Positions 19,756 through 46,359 are shown, counted from the stretch's first letter. The stretch: DNA of 60,000 nucleotides from Membranipora membranacea (GCA_914767715.1 OU612068.1:1056001-1116000); one strand, 5' to 3'. Translations and numbers: made by a program. The notes: a model not told the origin generated them from the sequence alone.

Positions 19756-19920
19756 TAATTTTTGTTAATTGACTTCCAGCCTCAGAGACTTTTGACTCTT
19801 ATTTTTAAGCCATGTATGTTACACTGTTATCATTTTTAATATCATGGGCATCGGTATTTAACACCTTTTTTTCACCACATATATCATGTTAGTGATAGAA
19901 ATAAAATCAATCAATCAATC
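18781..19920 (+). mobile_element. 5'-truncated non-LTR (LINE) retrotransposon fragment
   Basis: The reverse-transcriptase frame (18781-19755) is followed by an AT-rich 3' end that finishes in AAATAAA and (ATCA)n repeats near 19900-19920, as expected for a LINE tail. Only the C-terminal half of RT is present. There is no endonuclease and no RT fingers. This is a typical 5'-truncated insertion, lying in the spacer between the two duplicated blocks. Confidence 0.8.
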
Positions 19921-20166
19921 TAGGACATAAGGTGACAGCAAACAGAGCTGGTGAGAGGCTGATAGTTCATTATATCAACTTTGGTCAAATGATATGGTCA
20001 ATGATGTGGTCAATGATATGCTTGTCAACCCTTGTCAACCCCTGTAACATGACGACTTTTTGACACAATTTTGCCTTTTTTGTTCAAAATGACAGTTATG
20101 CAGAATTATATTACTGGAGAGGTATACACCCGAGGGTGCTGGGGGCTGGAACAATCAACAATGAAA

Positions 20167-20259
20167 GCTCCCCCAGTGGGACTCGAACCCACAACTCCTG
20201 CGGCACTAATCGCCTGGCGGTGAATAGCAAGCGCGCTAACCGATTGCGCCATCTCACAT
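20167..20259 (-). mobile_element. tRNA-derived SINE or tRNA pseudogene
   Basis: Read on the minus strand, this has a pol III A box (TGGCGCAATCGG) and a perfect B box (GGTTCGAGTCC). It also has a good T arm (GTGGG/CCCAC) and D arm (GCGC/GCGC). The anticodon stem and the acceptor stem do not pair, so it is not a functional tRNA. It ends about 45 bp before the start of duplicated block 2. Confidence 0.5.
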
Positions 20260-20433
20260 CCCCAAAAAAGAATGGGTCGATGGCGCTAATTAGATAGCCC
20301 GCTACTAGTTGTCTAATAATGCCAAGGATGACCCAATTGCATGACTGGATGAATCGATGTTGAGCGCCATCAAATGCATCCCTCATTTTAAACTAGTTTC
20401 AAATTTAACCCAAATAGCTTATTTAAATTTCAG

Positions 20434-23400
20434 ACGTCCATTGAACGAAGCTCGTGATGATATAGAGGTGCTGACTGATGACCTGAAGCAGACTAATGAG
20501 GATATGGCTGATACAGATAATAATCTCTCTGTACTGAAGGCAGAGATCCAAGCTCTGCTGGAGACTGCTGATAGACAGACGATTAATGTGGAGGATGCCA
20601 TTAAAGAAGACGTCGTGGGAGCGTACAAGACCATCGTAGCAAATGAGAAAATGTAGGAACAAAACTTGAGATTAATGTCCTTAGATTAAATTGAGTATTT
20701 ATGGTTTATCTCCAACTACCTTTTTTTTTCCAAATTGTCACGCCACTGAATCATAGTATTCAATAAATCAGCTCATTTTTCGTTATACTCCATCTGCTTT
20801 AAAAACAGATGTCTCCAGTTTCTCACATTTTGTACCTTCTCTTTCAGCTCTCAAATGGCTCTGAATGATGCTGATCAAACTAAGGCACTGGTAATGGAAG
20901 CTGAGGATCTTCAGTCTGATACTATCAGACATCTGGAGGACAGTGAGGAAGCGTACCTACAAGCTAATCTCAAGATTATCGAGGCACTTAATGACTCGAG
21001 CACAAGTATGGCCGCTCTCATGGACGCTACTCTCAACGGTATCAACCAGAAGGTAAATAAACCTCTAATCAAATTTAGTCATTAAGTAAATTTGTTATTT
21101 TCTTTATAAATTATTTTCCTTTCTGGTAACATTAATTTGAGCTCACAACACTATAATGCATCACCCCCTCATCGAATGATTTGTAGATATTTTATAACCA
21201 AATCTATTTATCTTTGCAGGTGTGTGATTTAAAGTCACCGTTTGAGGAGGGACAGTTCTGTGACGCTGCCTGTGGAGGGGGTGGATGTGGATCATGTGGA
21301 GAGGGGGACAGCTGTACCGATGGAGCTCAGGGTAAAGTTACATCAGCAGTTAAACTGTCTGAGATAGCTGAACAGGAAGCTAGCAGTCAGAGTGACCAAG
21401 CAGAGAAGATACTAATGGAGGTAAGATAACTCTCATCTAATTCTTAAAACTGGTTATGCTGTACTTAGTCAGGTAGTTTGTGTGAGAGTCCCAAACTCCC
21501 TGACTTCCTTTCATAGTTGGAATATTTCCTTTAGATTGTAGAACATTGAGTGGAAATGTGTGTGGTCTTTGTAACACCTTTTGCTGCATATATGTATAGT
21601 ATCGACTTACTAGTGCAAAATATTGGTCTTTGGCCACAAAAGTACCAATAACAAGACTGTTGTGGCTATCATAAGACTTAGAACACCTGCGCTACTCAGA
21701 ACATAGTCTTTTAGGCCTTCTACACCGTTTCACAGTGAGGAGTTATCACTTACACTTCTGCTTTATCTTGTATAGGTGAATGAAGCCAACACTCAGGCGG
21801 GGGAGACAATGACAGCTGCTGAGGAGTCACACATGGAGGCTGAGAAGCTGCGAGATGAGGCTAACGAAGCTGGTACTGATATGGAGGAGATTCTCACTAA
21901 ACTCCGTAACTTCATCGCTGAGGAGAATAGAGCTACCCCAGAGGAAGTCATTCAGGTAAGTCATAGTGAGCATCAATACTGGCTTCCATGATGTGCAACA
22001 AGTTAGACACATTATACCACAGCTGTCATATCAATAATGCCAGTTGTAATATAAGTCATAGATGTAGGCTATAACTTTGTCCCTTTTGCCCACAGGTTGC
22101 TGAGGAGGTTTTGGCTCTAAGTCTACCAGAAGATCAACAAGCTGAGATAGCTGAAATAGCCCGACAGATCAATGAGACCATACAGAACCTGACTACTATC
22201 GACCAGATTCTCAACGATACCGCCGCTGATCTCATCACTTCTGAAGCCCTTCAAGAACGCATCGAAGAGATAAAAATATCTACAATCCCTTACAAACTGC
22301 AACATGCTAATTACTGCTGCCATATATCTATTTGGTGCGTGGTTGCTGCATACTGCCATGACAGAAAGTAAAACATAGGCCATTATACTGATAATAGTAG
22401 CGAGTAAACTTATGTTATTTCTTTCTCTTTCTCAGCATGGCAGCTGATAACATCCTGCAGCAGGTCAATGACTTGAATAAGAAGCTGGAAGATGCTCAGA
22501 ATGCTCAGAAGGATTCTGAGGAGGCGATCAGTAAGGCAGCTAGTGATATCTCAGATACTCGTGAAAGTCTCAAACAGGTGAGGAATACCTATGATTTATT
22601 TATACCGCCGATGTGAAGCTTTTAAACGATTGAGACCTCAACTTGTAGAATCGCTGTCTATGAATCTATCTTTGTGTTATACAGTGCATTCAACATAAAG
22701 AATGCATCGATATTTGGCTCCTATGTATGGACTATCAGGGTTCTGAATTATAAAATCTGAATCAACTGTTTCACCCTTCAGTGATGCCGATAACAGTTCC
22801 ACATGAGATTGTACAAGTAAATGCAAATCTAACTTGCCAGCTCATGCTGTTTGCTGAATTTAACTTTAATTACTCCTGTTATTATTTAGATTGGAGATAT
22901 CACAACAAACGCTCTGAGTAAAGCCAAGACACTGTATGACTTTGCTGAAGAACTTTACAAGAGGGCTAAAGGTATCAGCAAAAAAAACACTGAGAATGAG
23001 ATTAACCTGGATAAGGCCAAGATTAATGCTGAGAATGCCGACAAAAGCGCTAAGAAAGCTACCGAGGTATGTAAGCGGCGTCATTCTGAGCTGTACACAA
23101 AATTGAGTTTTCTCTTTGAATAAATAAGTAGAGTGTATTATCATTGGCAGGCAGTGGAATGGATCATTCCGAATAGTTTTGCATTGAAATATCAGTTATA
23201 GTTGGTTTTGTTAACAACCATCATGGCAACTCCTCATATGTATGCGGGCGATCGATGTTCAACTGTGGAGTAATATTTTGATCAACATTTTACGATTGTC
23301 GTACTTTTGTGTTATTGTAGGATGCTAAAATGATAAGAGATCTGTATGACGGAATATCAGAACAAGTTCAACAGAAGTTTAACGCCAGTGATGTAGCACA

Positions 23401-24068
23401 TACGAGAGCTGAGGATCTGCTGAGAAGAGCTAGTAATTTAGCTACTGCTCTGACTACCAGCAACAAATCCCTGCAGAGTAAGTATATGAATTGAATGACT
23501 CAAATGGTCGATTCCCTAATTTACTTCACTAGCTTCCTTTGTAGTTTTTGTTCTTAGAATCAAATGACTTTGCTGACAAACTTAATAATTGGAAAGTCGT
23601 AACTGTTTTAAAGCATTGGGGAGAAACTTTCAACACAGATCAGAAGATGGTTCTTGTTCATTAGCAGTAACTCTATGCCTGCATCATTGAAGAAATCAAA
23701 TTGATATCTCTCTCTAGCTCAAACTCAAAACCCAATGTAGTTTCCCTCTAAATTTAATACCTAAATAACTCCCGCGTTTGAACCCCTAATTTTTCGAAGA
23801 GCTGCCTTGATAACTTAAGACGCAGAATTTAACCATCATATTACAGACTGCTCTATCTAAGTAGATTTATATTTGGATTTACTATAATACCATCTGTTTA
23901 CATATTAGAGAGATGACTGATGAGTTAGCCACTAACGAAGATCAGATGACAGGACTACAAAAAGAAATAGACCGACTAGCTGCTCAGGTGGATAAACACA
24001 TTGTTGATTTGTTAAGAATCGAAAACTTCCATAACAAATGCGAGCTAACAGAATCAACACTCAGGTAG
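20434..24068 (+). pseudogene. Laminin beta pseudogene (5'-truncated duplicate of exons 8-16)
   Basis: Exon equivalents: 20434-20652, 20848-21052, 21220-21420, 21776-21955, 22096-about 22262, 22436-22577, 22890-23066, 23321-23477, 23911-24068. The EGF-like exons and promoter of the parent are absent because the duplication starts in an intron. Two further lesions are visible. First, 25 bases present at about 5895-5919 of copy 1 are missing after position 22260, removing the end of that exon and its GT donor; the frame then runs into the intron and stops at 22371. Second, the last acceptor is GAG instead of CAG before 23911; use of the TAG just upstream would shift frame into an immediate stop. 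Most other exons keep their length, so decay is recent or incomplete. It is most likely not expressed as protein. Confidence 0.85.
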
Positions 24069-25210
24069 GAGAACTCCCTGGAAAACTTGTGAAAAGGAAT
24101 TAAAGTACAAATAAAGGGGCGATTTTCACACTATGATTGGACTGAAAAAATATGGTTTGATGACACAGTTACAATGGCCTGCCTGCTACAACCTACATCT
24201 TGTAAAATGATATCTTTTTTGGCATGAGCGTAGTGTGAAAACTCCGAATTTTTTGTGGTGTTTTGGATGTTTTAGTTTTTTGAGCATTTTTCTGCTCTCT
24301 CAGGCAATGTTGACCATCTAATCAAATTCCAATACATCTATATAGTCAAGGATCAAAAGTGTTCACATAAATAACCTCAAGGAAAAAGGATTTTATTTAT
24401 TCTAATAAGCATGCGAGGTGTTCATTATTATCCACTTTTTTCTAAATACTCAAAATAAAGCGATTTTAGTGGTACTACCTGTTCTTTTTTTACACACAGT
24501 AACATATTAACTAGTCAAATAGCACAAGCCTTTTTTACACACTCACTGATAATCATGAGTAATTATGTAAAAATTTTTTATATAATTTACTTATTATTAC
24601 GTTTGCCTTTAGTTTGGTAGTAATTAGCTAACTCAGTTCAACGTTTTTTTTAATACTATCGTTATCAATATTCAATGTGATAAGATGTAGCAAGAATAAT
24701 AATTTATACTATGCACTTTTTTCCCAACTCAAAATCATAATGTTTCATAGCTTCGAGTAACAAAAATATAACAGCTGTTATACAAAAGAATACCATGTAC
24801 TGTCATCCATTATACAAGAGAGAAGAGAAACCATAGACACTACTGTAGTATACACCAGAGACTTATCGCCACCAGCTAGCTATGTTTGTATGGTGATCAG
24901 CTTATGTACATTGTTCAATGGCATTCAAAACAAATGAGTGACCATGTGCTGACAAATAATTCGGAAGAACAAGATTGGAAAAAAAAGATTATATTTCTGA
25001 AACAAAACTTTTCTGAAAATGGGACAATCTAGATATACTTGTCTTGTTTCAGTGTACCCTGCCTTCTTGACAAGTTTAAGTAGCGGTATCAGTGTTGCTA
25101 TAAGGGAACTTGTGGTGAAAAGGTGTTCACGTGTTTGGATTTTGGAGAGTTGTTAGCATACTACAAGCAGGATAAATTTAAGTTAGGTCGAGGGATGCTA
25201 TTGACGGGTC

Positions 25211-25423
25211 TTATTCTAATTTGAAGTCATTCCAATGCATTTCCGCTTCATCAGATCGAAAATTCACACTGGAAGTAGCACTATTAGGCAGCATAGCTAG
25301 ATAATGAGATTTTGAGTCAGCGACTTGGTAGACTTGATACCCTTCCCTATCACCAGTCCTGTTGATATTGGGTGTTTTTAATATAGCTTTATTATAATAC
25401 CTTCTCATAAAAATGCAATTCCA
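25211..25423 (-). CDS. Candidate terminal exon, possibly an alternative SLC6 C-terminus (copy 2)
   Basis: Counterpart of 8603-8812, with 70 codons plus stop. It differs by one extra codon near the start (Met-Arg in place of Ile) and Asp to His near the end. The indel of exactly 3 bases keeps the frame, which mildly supports coding. Same reservations as copy 1: no confirmed acceptor, and an AATAAA inside the frame. Confidence 0.3.
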   Translation of the reverse strand, partial: WNCIFMRRYYNKAILKTPNINRTGDREGYQVYQVADSKSHYLAMLPNSATSSVNFRSDEAEMHWNDFKLE

Positions 25424-25572
25424 CTAGCAAGTTGGAACTAAAATAATTACTGGCAGTGAAAATTGGAGTTTTGTGTAATGGAAATAGAACGCTCGGCTGC
25501 TTTAATTTTTCTCTTGTTTTGTTTTTGAAAGGGATTGATTATTATAAGAAACTAGTATATAGTTAATCTAAG

Positions 25573-25740
25573 ATGGCAGTGAAAAAGAGTGAAAGAGTTA
25601 AAAATAAGCTCAGTTTTAAAAAGACTTTTGCTCATTGGCCTGTGGATAAGTTAACTGCTGACTGCGTTTTGTTCTGTATGATCCTGAGTGGCTCTCTGAC
25701 AGGCTTTCTGACCATCTTCTCCTCCGCTAACTGGTGTTAG
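25573..25740 (+). CDS. Small ORF, 55 residues (copy 2)
   Basis: Same length as 8960-9127, with three replacement differences. The C-terminal hydrophobic half is unchanged. No family recognised; weak evidence only. Confidence 0.2.
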   Translation: MAVKKSERVKNKLSFKKTFAHWPVDKLTADCVLFCMILSGSLTGFLTIFSSANWC

Positions 25741-25855
25741 TATTGCAGGGATATGAAACATCACTTTGTGACTACAACAGCGCACAGCATATAGAACATA
25801 TCTGGATTTATATAACTTATAATGAGCGTGTCATGTGATTAAAGGGTTGAGTAGA

Positions 25856-40782
<14,927 letters not shown>

Positions 40783-40884
40783 TTTACCTTCCAGATCAAG
40801 CTATAGAAATGGAGCAAAAGGTAAAAAGTTTTAGGTATCAGAGAATTCGACACCCGTGTTGACTACTCCCACTTAAAAAGGTCA

Positions 40885-41040
40885 CTGAATATTACCAGAG
40901 GGTGACAAAGTAGAGTTGTTTGCCGAGAACCAGTTTAGAGCCCAAAAAATCTGTTATCGTCTCTGAATATTACCAGAGGGTGACAAAGTAGAGTTGTTTG
41001 CCGAGAACCAGTTTAGAGCCCAAAAAATCTGTTATCGTCT
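40885..41040. repeat. Two direct copies of a 78-bp unit upstream of SLC6 copy 2
   Basis: The unit CTGAATATTACCAGAGGGTG...TTATCGTCT occurs twice back to back. Copy 1 of the locus has the unit once (about 16441-16520), so the expansion is specific to copy 2. Confidence 0.7.
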
Positions 41041-41463
41041 CAGAGAGCTCATTCCAAGATTATGACGTCATTCTGTACAAATATGCCGAGTGGCAGCTTA
41101 TCAGATAGGAGATAGGTGCGTGATGCGCCCCATATTTTTATATTTACATTATAAGAAGAACCAGTTTAGAGCCCATGAAATCTGTTATCGTCTCAGAGAG
41201 CTCATTCCAAGATTATGACGTCATTCTGTACAAATATGCCGAGTGGCAGCTTATCAGATAGGAGATAGGTGCGTGATGCGCCCCATATTTTTATATATTG
41301 CATTATAAGAAGAACCAGTTTAGAGCCCATGAAATCTGTTATCGTCTCAGAGAGCTCATTCCAAGATTATGACGTCATTCTGTACAAATATGCCGAGTGG
41401 CAGCTTATCAGATAGGAGATAGGTGCGTGATGCGCCCCATATTTTTATATTTACATTATAAGA
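41004..41463. repeat. Three tandem copies of a 153-bp unit
   Basis: Units start AGAACCAGTTTAGAGCCC at 41004, 41157 and 41311. Each contains a GACGTCA palindrome and ends in ATTTACATTATAAG-type sequence. The unit matches the single sequence at about 16484-16598 only up to GGAGATAGGT. The units lie 220-680 bases upstream of the SLC6 copy 2 start codon. Confidence 0.75.
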
Positions 41464-41530
41464 AAGAAAAAATAACATTTCTTTAGTTTTTTTGGTTAGA
41501 TTGTGCATTGATTAGATATTCGCTGGTTAC

Positions 41531-41697
41531 TTAAAAAAAATAACAATCTATATCAGAAGAATTGCCATTGGGTCCAGTCAAACAAATATCATCTGCATAT
41601 TTTAAAACATGAAAGTTCTGACAACTAGATTTAATACCTGACAACTGCCATTTTGAGAGTCTGCTCATCATGCTCGCAATCATGTTAAACATTTTAA
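41531..41697 (-). pseudogene. LINE reverse-transcriptase relic
   Basis: On the minus strand a short frame reads FHVLKYADDICLTGPNG, a clear Y-A-D-D polymerase box, and ends at TAA 41531-41533. Nothing else of the element is recognised nearby. It is a small decayed fragment, different from the LINE at 18781. Confidence 0.55.
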
Positions 41698-41818
41698 CCC
41701 ATGTATTCAGCCCTTTTTATGTTACTGCCATTTGCTGCAATATGTAGTCATTATCGAGACATCTCATCACAACATTATTGTAACATTACATTTATCTTAT
41801 TTAGGTGTCTGATATCAG

Positions 41819-42014
41819 AAAGCGGCCGACACGACAGGAGATGTCAAGGAGATAATAGTCCAATGCAAAGACCTATCAGTGAGCATGTCATTTTGGTGGG
41901 TGATGGCAAGCTATCCGGTGGAAGAGGGTGGAACTATAAAAGCGATGGATTGCAATACAAAATACAATGCATTTCTTAACATGTTCACCATGAACATTAA
42001 CTTAGCATTAGACG
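41819..42014 (+). CDS. Candidate exon of an unrecognised gene
   Basis: A 65-codon open stretch between an acceptor (TTATTTAG...GATATCAG before 41819) and a strong donor (G then GTAAGT at 42015), ending in phase 1. The peptide (KEIIVQCKDLSVSMSFWWVM, then NMFTMNINLALDG) is not recognised. It may belong to the same gene as the exons at 46360-47113, but the phase does not match directly, so at least one further exon would be needed. The start of the gene was not found. Confidence 0.4.
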
Positions 42015-43007
42015 GTAAGTGTTACAGGTATCAAACATTTTTATACGGCTTGGCAAACGAAGGCTTCTTCAACTCAACATTGACCGCAGCTATTTCTTAA
42101 ATTTAAATACCATAAATTACTTGATTATCGGGTCACAAACAATCCTGTATTTATAAAAACGTGCTTACGTTTTAATTTGCCTATTATGTTAAATGCCCCA
42201 AAAGAGCTGGTCTAATGATCGATAAAATAGAGCTGGCGTGTTTGCTTTGATCGCGGTCAAAATATATTGTGTGGGGTGCTTCTCAAAATTGTTTTGATTT
42301 AAATTTAATAGGTTAAGGTCATGCCTCGCCTAGGATACTAAATTGAGAACTACTTTTTCTTGATTTTTCATTCTTATTGTAGCTTATTTATAAAACTTAA
42401 GCCACTGGTGCCAATGCAAAAGAATAGGAGCTGCCAATAACTGGGAGCATCTGGCTCAGACTCCTCACAACCATTAATTCGTATCAAACCAGGATTGGCA
42501 GCGCAAAGTAGTCCCAATAAATATAACTTGTGATAATTAATAGAAGTAAAAAGCCTTTACATGAATTTCAAGTACTAGAGAAGGGAAGTCCTATAATTAC
42601 AGCCAAAAATAAACAAGCAGGTTGTGAACTATTGTATAATACACTAAAATGACTGGATTTCAGAGACTTATATTACTACGTCAAATCTGGTGCTGAAATA
42701 TTGCAGGCAAATGTCATGTCTTAGTATTCATGAGGCATTTATTTCACTTTGAGTAGAGATGTTGATTCACAACTTTGGAATATACAAAAAAGATATGTTC
42801 CTAGTTTCCCTTGCAATTGTTTACTGACATATAGTTTAATTGAAGCAATTAAGGCAACTCCCATTTTTACATGTAGTTGGAATTCAAAGCTATATATATA
42901 AATAACATGTCTTAGCCAGAAACCAGTCAGTCAAGTAGCGGCAAACAGATAGTGCAGACTACTATCATATTTCGTACTGAGGAATCATATTATACCTTTG
43001 TACCAGC

Positions 43008-43038
<31 letters not shown>

Positions 43039-43456
43039 ATTACATATTATGGATCCAAACAAAAACACTGAAAAACTACAACAAAAAGAGTCAAAAAGCA
43101 AAAAAAAAGAAGGCAAGAATGGGAGAGAGACTCTACTGAGGACAGCTAGGTTACTCTTATGTGGATTATATTACTTGTAGACTCACCCAAAAGGCTGACG
43201 GCTAGTAAAGAGGACAATCCACTGATAGCTCTGTACTGAGAAGATCTTGCTTGAGCAAGTCAGACATTTGTAACAGTGATTTGAGGTGAGCCTGTTCTAT
43301 CGATTGTATTGAGTTTAGTTGTATCAGTTATTCTAAAACCCCTAGTTTCAGATACAACAATGGTTTAGCTATCAGTATATGAATTTGAATGCTGTTTTTT
43401 GTCAAGTCGAATCAAACACTGAACATCATTGTCGTTATGGCTGCATGATATAAGGG
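42015..43456. other. Intron or intergenic DNA
   Basis: AT-rich, no convincing exon. It contains a (TA)n microsatellite at about 43006-43034. A short ORF at 43051-43180 (lysine-rich start) has no splice context and is not called. Confidence 0.35.
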
Positions 43457-45250
43457 TTACCGTTGCCCAGAAAGCCGGATAAAATTAAACTTATCTGCTG
43501 TGAATTTAATTTAAAAAAGACCTTGAATTGAATTAAACATTTCAGTGAATTTAATCAAACTTTTCTGCATTAAACTTTTCTGCATCAAACTTTCAAGTTC
43601 TGCATCAAACTTTTCTCCTCTTAATCAAACTTTTCTACTCTGAATTAAACTTTTCTATTCTGCATCAAACTTTTCTGTTCTGCATCAAACTTTTATACTC
43701 TGCATCAAACTTTTTGTTCTGCTGCATCAAACTTTTCTACTCTGAATCAAACTTTTCCGCTCCACTGTTATCAACCACCCTATATACTATGTATTACTGT
43801 ATGCAGGTCCTCAATCTACAAATTTGCCTCACAGAATATTTTGGTGCACATTTTGTTAGAAGGAAGATGAAAGATGGATAACCAGCTATTTTTGGGCGTT
43901 CCCAGTACAAATATTTTATACCATACATGCAGGTCTATTATTTAAGATTTGGTACCATACAGGCTGTTATCCTCAGCTTTATAAACTACAAGTTTTTAAG
44001 CAGGGAATTTCAATAATACACATGTATAAGAAATCAATACATTTATAAATATTTGTTGAATTCCCAAATAGCTTTTACAGCAAATGGAAAATCCTTACAA
44101 GTGGGACCTTTTTTTATCCTATACAGTCACAATGAAACTTCAATTTCATTTGTGGGCCTAACCACTACTCTTATCATTCTTGTTAGTCAGCGAACAAGCC
44201 TAGTTTTTGGGAACAAACTTTAATAGCGACCTTTACTATACTAAGGGCAACAGCTTATCACCAGCCCTAGACTGACTGGCCTCAGATCTTTCTTATATTA
44301 TACAAAAAGGGAATTTTCATTGCTATCTTACTAATGGTAAAGTCATAAAATTTATTCTTCCACTCATTACCAATAATCGATTTCCATGAAATTTCTATAG
44401 TAACCAATATAACATTTAAAAAAAATGAAGCAATTAATGTATGGACATTGTTTTCTGCTAGCTTGACGATATGAACTCTGCAGCAATCTAAGTGAGGTCA
44501 CTACAAATAAATGGGCTTATGGTTTTGCTGGCCACAATCCTCACCCGAAAACCTAATTCATTCTGTTAGCACGAGTCTGACCTAAGACCACAATTTCAAA
44601 CAATTTGTCAAACTTTTAATTGATACTGATACAAACATGACAATTCACACCAGTGGGTTGCTGCATAACCACACAGGAGATAATACTACTTTGATAATAT
44701 GGACAGGCTAAAACTGCAGTTCAAGAAAACATCCCAATACATTAGGGAAATTTACTGGGAGTTTTTACCTAGGTAATACATACAGATGTAATAATAGTAT
44801 TCCAAGTGGTGCGGAGGTTTTTGCAAGGGCCAGCCTCTACTAGGGTAATTATTTTAGTAAGAGCAGGTGTCGTGAAATAGAATTGAATCTGGTCAGATGC
44901 CAGCTCTTTGTTTTCTATGAGGTTTTATTGCTTTGCATCAGCAGAATGTTATACATTTTTGTTAGCAATCTGACTCATACATACTCAGACTCATACATGA
45001 TAATAGCTTAGCTTCAGCGTATAGCCTAACGAAATTTGTGAAAGGATGGGTCCAAAGAGAATGAGACTTTCTGTCTGTTGAGGCAATCAACAATTTCTAT
45101 GATGATTCACTTTTCACATTTATGTGCTGGACGGGTTTAGAATCCAACATACATGAAGAAATAATAATCTGTCTAGAAAAGCAAACAGTCTGGGGAAAAA
45201 CAAACAGGGTCTCCCTGTATAAACCAGTTTAAACAGAGATTTCTGATATA

Positions 45251-45581
45251 CCCTATAGGAGTTTAATTTAGCTAGAGTTTAATTTCGCTATCTGGACCTG
45301 GTACTAAATTTCGCTAATAGGCTTACTAGTGAAAATTAAAAAAAAATATCCTAGCTGGGATACGAACCCAGGGTATAAATCTCCATCTGATTGCTACGCA
45401 GACACTTAGACCCCTACACCATGCTAGCTTGCATCCTTAGGGAAGGCGTATTCCTGTATAATTCTACATTGTTTATGAAACTATGGTGAGTGAGTTTAAT
45501 TTAAGTTACACTAAATTTTGCAACCTAGGCAACAACCGAAAAGCGAATCCTAAATGCCGCGAAAACTAAACTCCTATAGGG
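45251..45581. mobile_element. 331-bp MITE with TA target duplication
   Basis: The terminal inverted repeat CCCTATAGGAGTTTA at 45251 is matched by its inverse at 45567-45581, and TA flanks both ends. Sub-terminal TTTAATTTCGCTA motifs recur. The Tc1/mariner-like TA duplication is suggestive but not decisive. It has no coding capacity and a tRNA-like core. Confidence 0.7.
45350..45428 (-). mobile_element. tRNA-like sequence inside the MITE
   Basis: The minus strand has a near-consensus B box (GGTTCGTATCC) in a good T arm (CTGGG/CCCAG), an A-box-like GGTGTAGGGG, and an anticodon-like stem (GTCTG/CAGAT) with an oversized 9-base loop. The acceptor ends pair in part (CTAGC/GCTAG). It is probably a captured or decayed tRNA rather than a working gene. 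Confidence 0.45.
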
Positions 45582-46359
45582 TAGCTGTTCGAAATGTTTG
45601 GGAGAAACGTATTGTCCATGCTGTGTGACTGTGGCCTTGATAAAGACTGCCATGCAGTTCTATTGCAAATCATCGATGATGGATTGAAATGAAAGCCTAT
45701 TGACTATAAACTATTGGTAGACTGAGGACCTACATATAGCAATATAGAATATAGGGTGGTTAATATCAATGGAGCGGAAAAGTTTGATTCAGAGTAAAAA
45801 AGTTTGATGCAGAGTAGAAAAGTTTGATGCAGAACAGAAAAGTTTGATGCAGAACAGAAAAGTTTGATGCAGAGAAGTTTGATTAAATTCACTGAAATGT
45901 TTAATTCAATTCAGGTCTTTTTAAATTAAATTCACAGCAGATAAGTTTAGTTTTATCCGGCTTTCTGGGCCACAGTAAAGGGTAGTCTCTATGTATTAAC
46001 TGCATTTTTTGCTACAAAAACTTGCGATAGCTTTTTATATGGACAATTAGTGACAATAGGTTTTGACATGTTGCTGAAATTCAGTGTCGCGCTATGACTT
46101 TACGTCATGGCATAATTTTGGGATTAAACTTCTTTTATCATATGGATTAAGAAACCCCAAGAAACATTTTGGCGAGGCATTAACTTACAAATTTGGATCA
46201 TAAACAATTTGTGCTACTTAAAAAATCAGTTGTTTTGAAGTAAATACGTCCGAATTAGGCAACGTGTAATTTGCAGCACCATATCTAAAAGTACAACATC
46301 TTAAAAACAAGTACACTAAAATAGGTTGCACATTGACACAGGTTATTTTTTTATTACAG

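Larger units (their letters stand above)
43457..45978. mobile_element. Non-autonomous DNA element with long minisatellite-bearing inverted repeats
   Basis: The left arm (43457-about 43790) and right arm (about 45750-45978) are inverted copies. Both have the outer end GCCCAGAAAGCCGGAT, then a TTAAA-rich part, then tandem CTGCATCAAACTTTT units of about 18 bp, then CCGCTCCA...CACCCTATAT. The interior has no transposase frame. A possible AGGG target duplication flanks it. The superfamily cannot be assigned. It lies between exons of the unrecognised + strand gene and carries a nested MITE. Confidence 0.65.

Noticed and set aside
20167-20259. Functional tRNA gene
   Set aside because: A and B boxes are good, but the anticodon and acceptor stems do not pair.
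41004-41463. Repeated 28-codon frame (KSVIVSESSFQDYDVILYKY) in each 153-bp unit
   Set aside because: The same frame is shifted in the single unit of copy 1, so coding conservation is not supported. It is treated as a noncoding tandem repeat.
43051-43180. Lysine-rich short ORF starting MDPNKNTEK
   Set aside because: No donor or acceptor in the right place, low complexity, and it sits next to a TA microsatellite.
43560-43760. Possible CRISPR-like array
   Set aside because: Repeats are short, adjacent and variable with no unique spacers, and the genome is eukaryotic. It is a minisatellite in an inverted repeat.
45704-45892. Minus-strand ORF rich in repeated LLCIKLF motifs
   Set aside because: It is a translation of the 18-bp minisatellite in the right inverted repeat.
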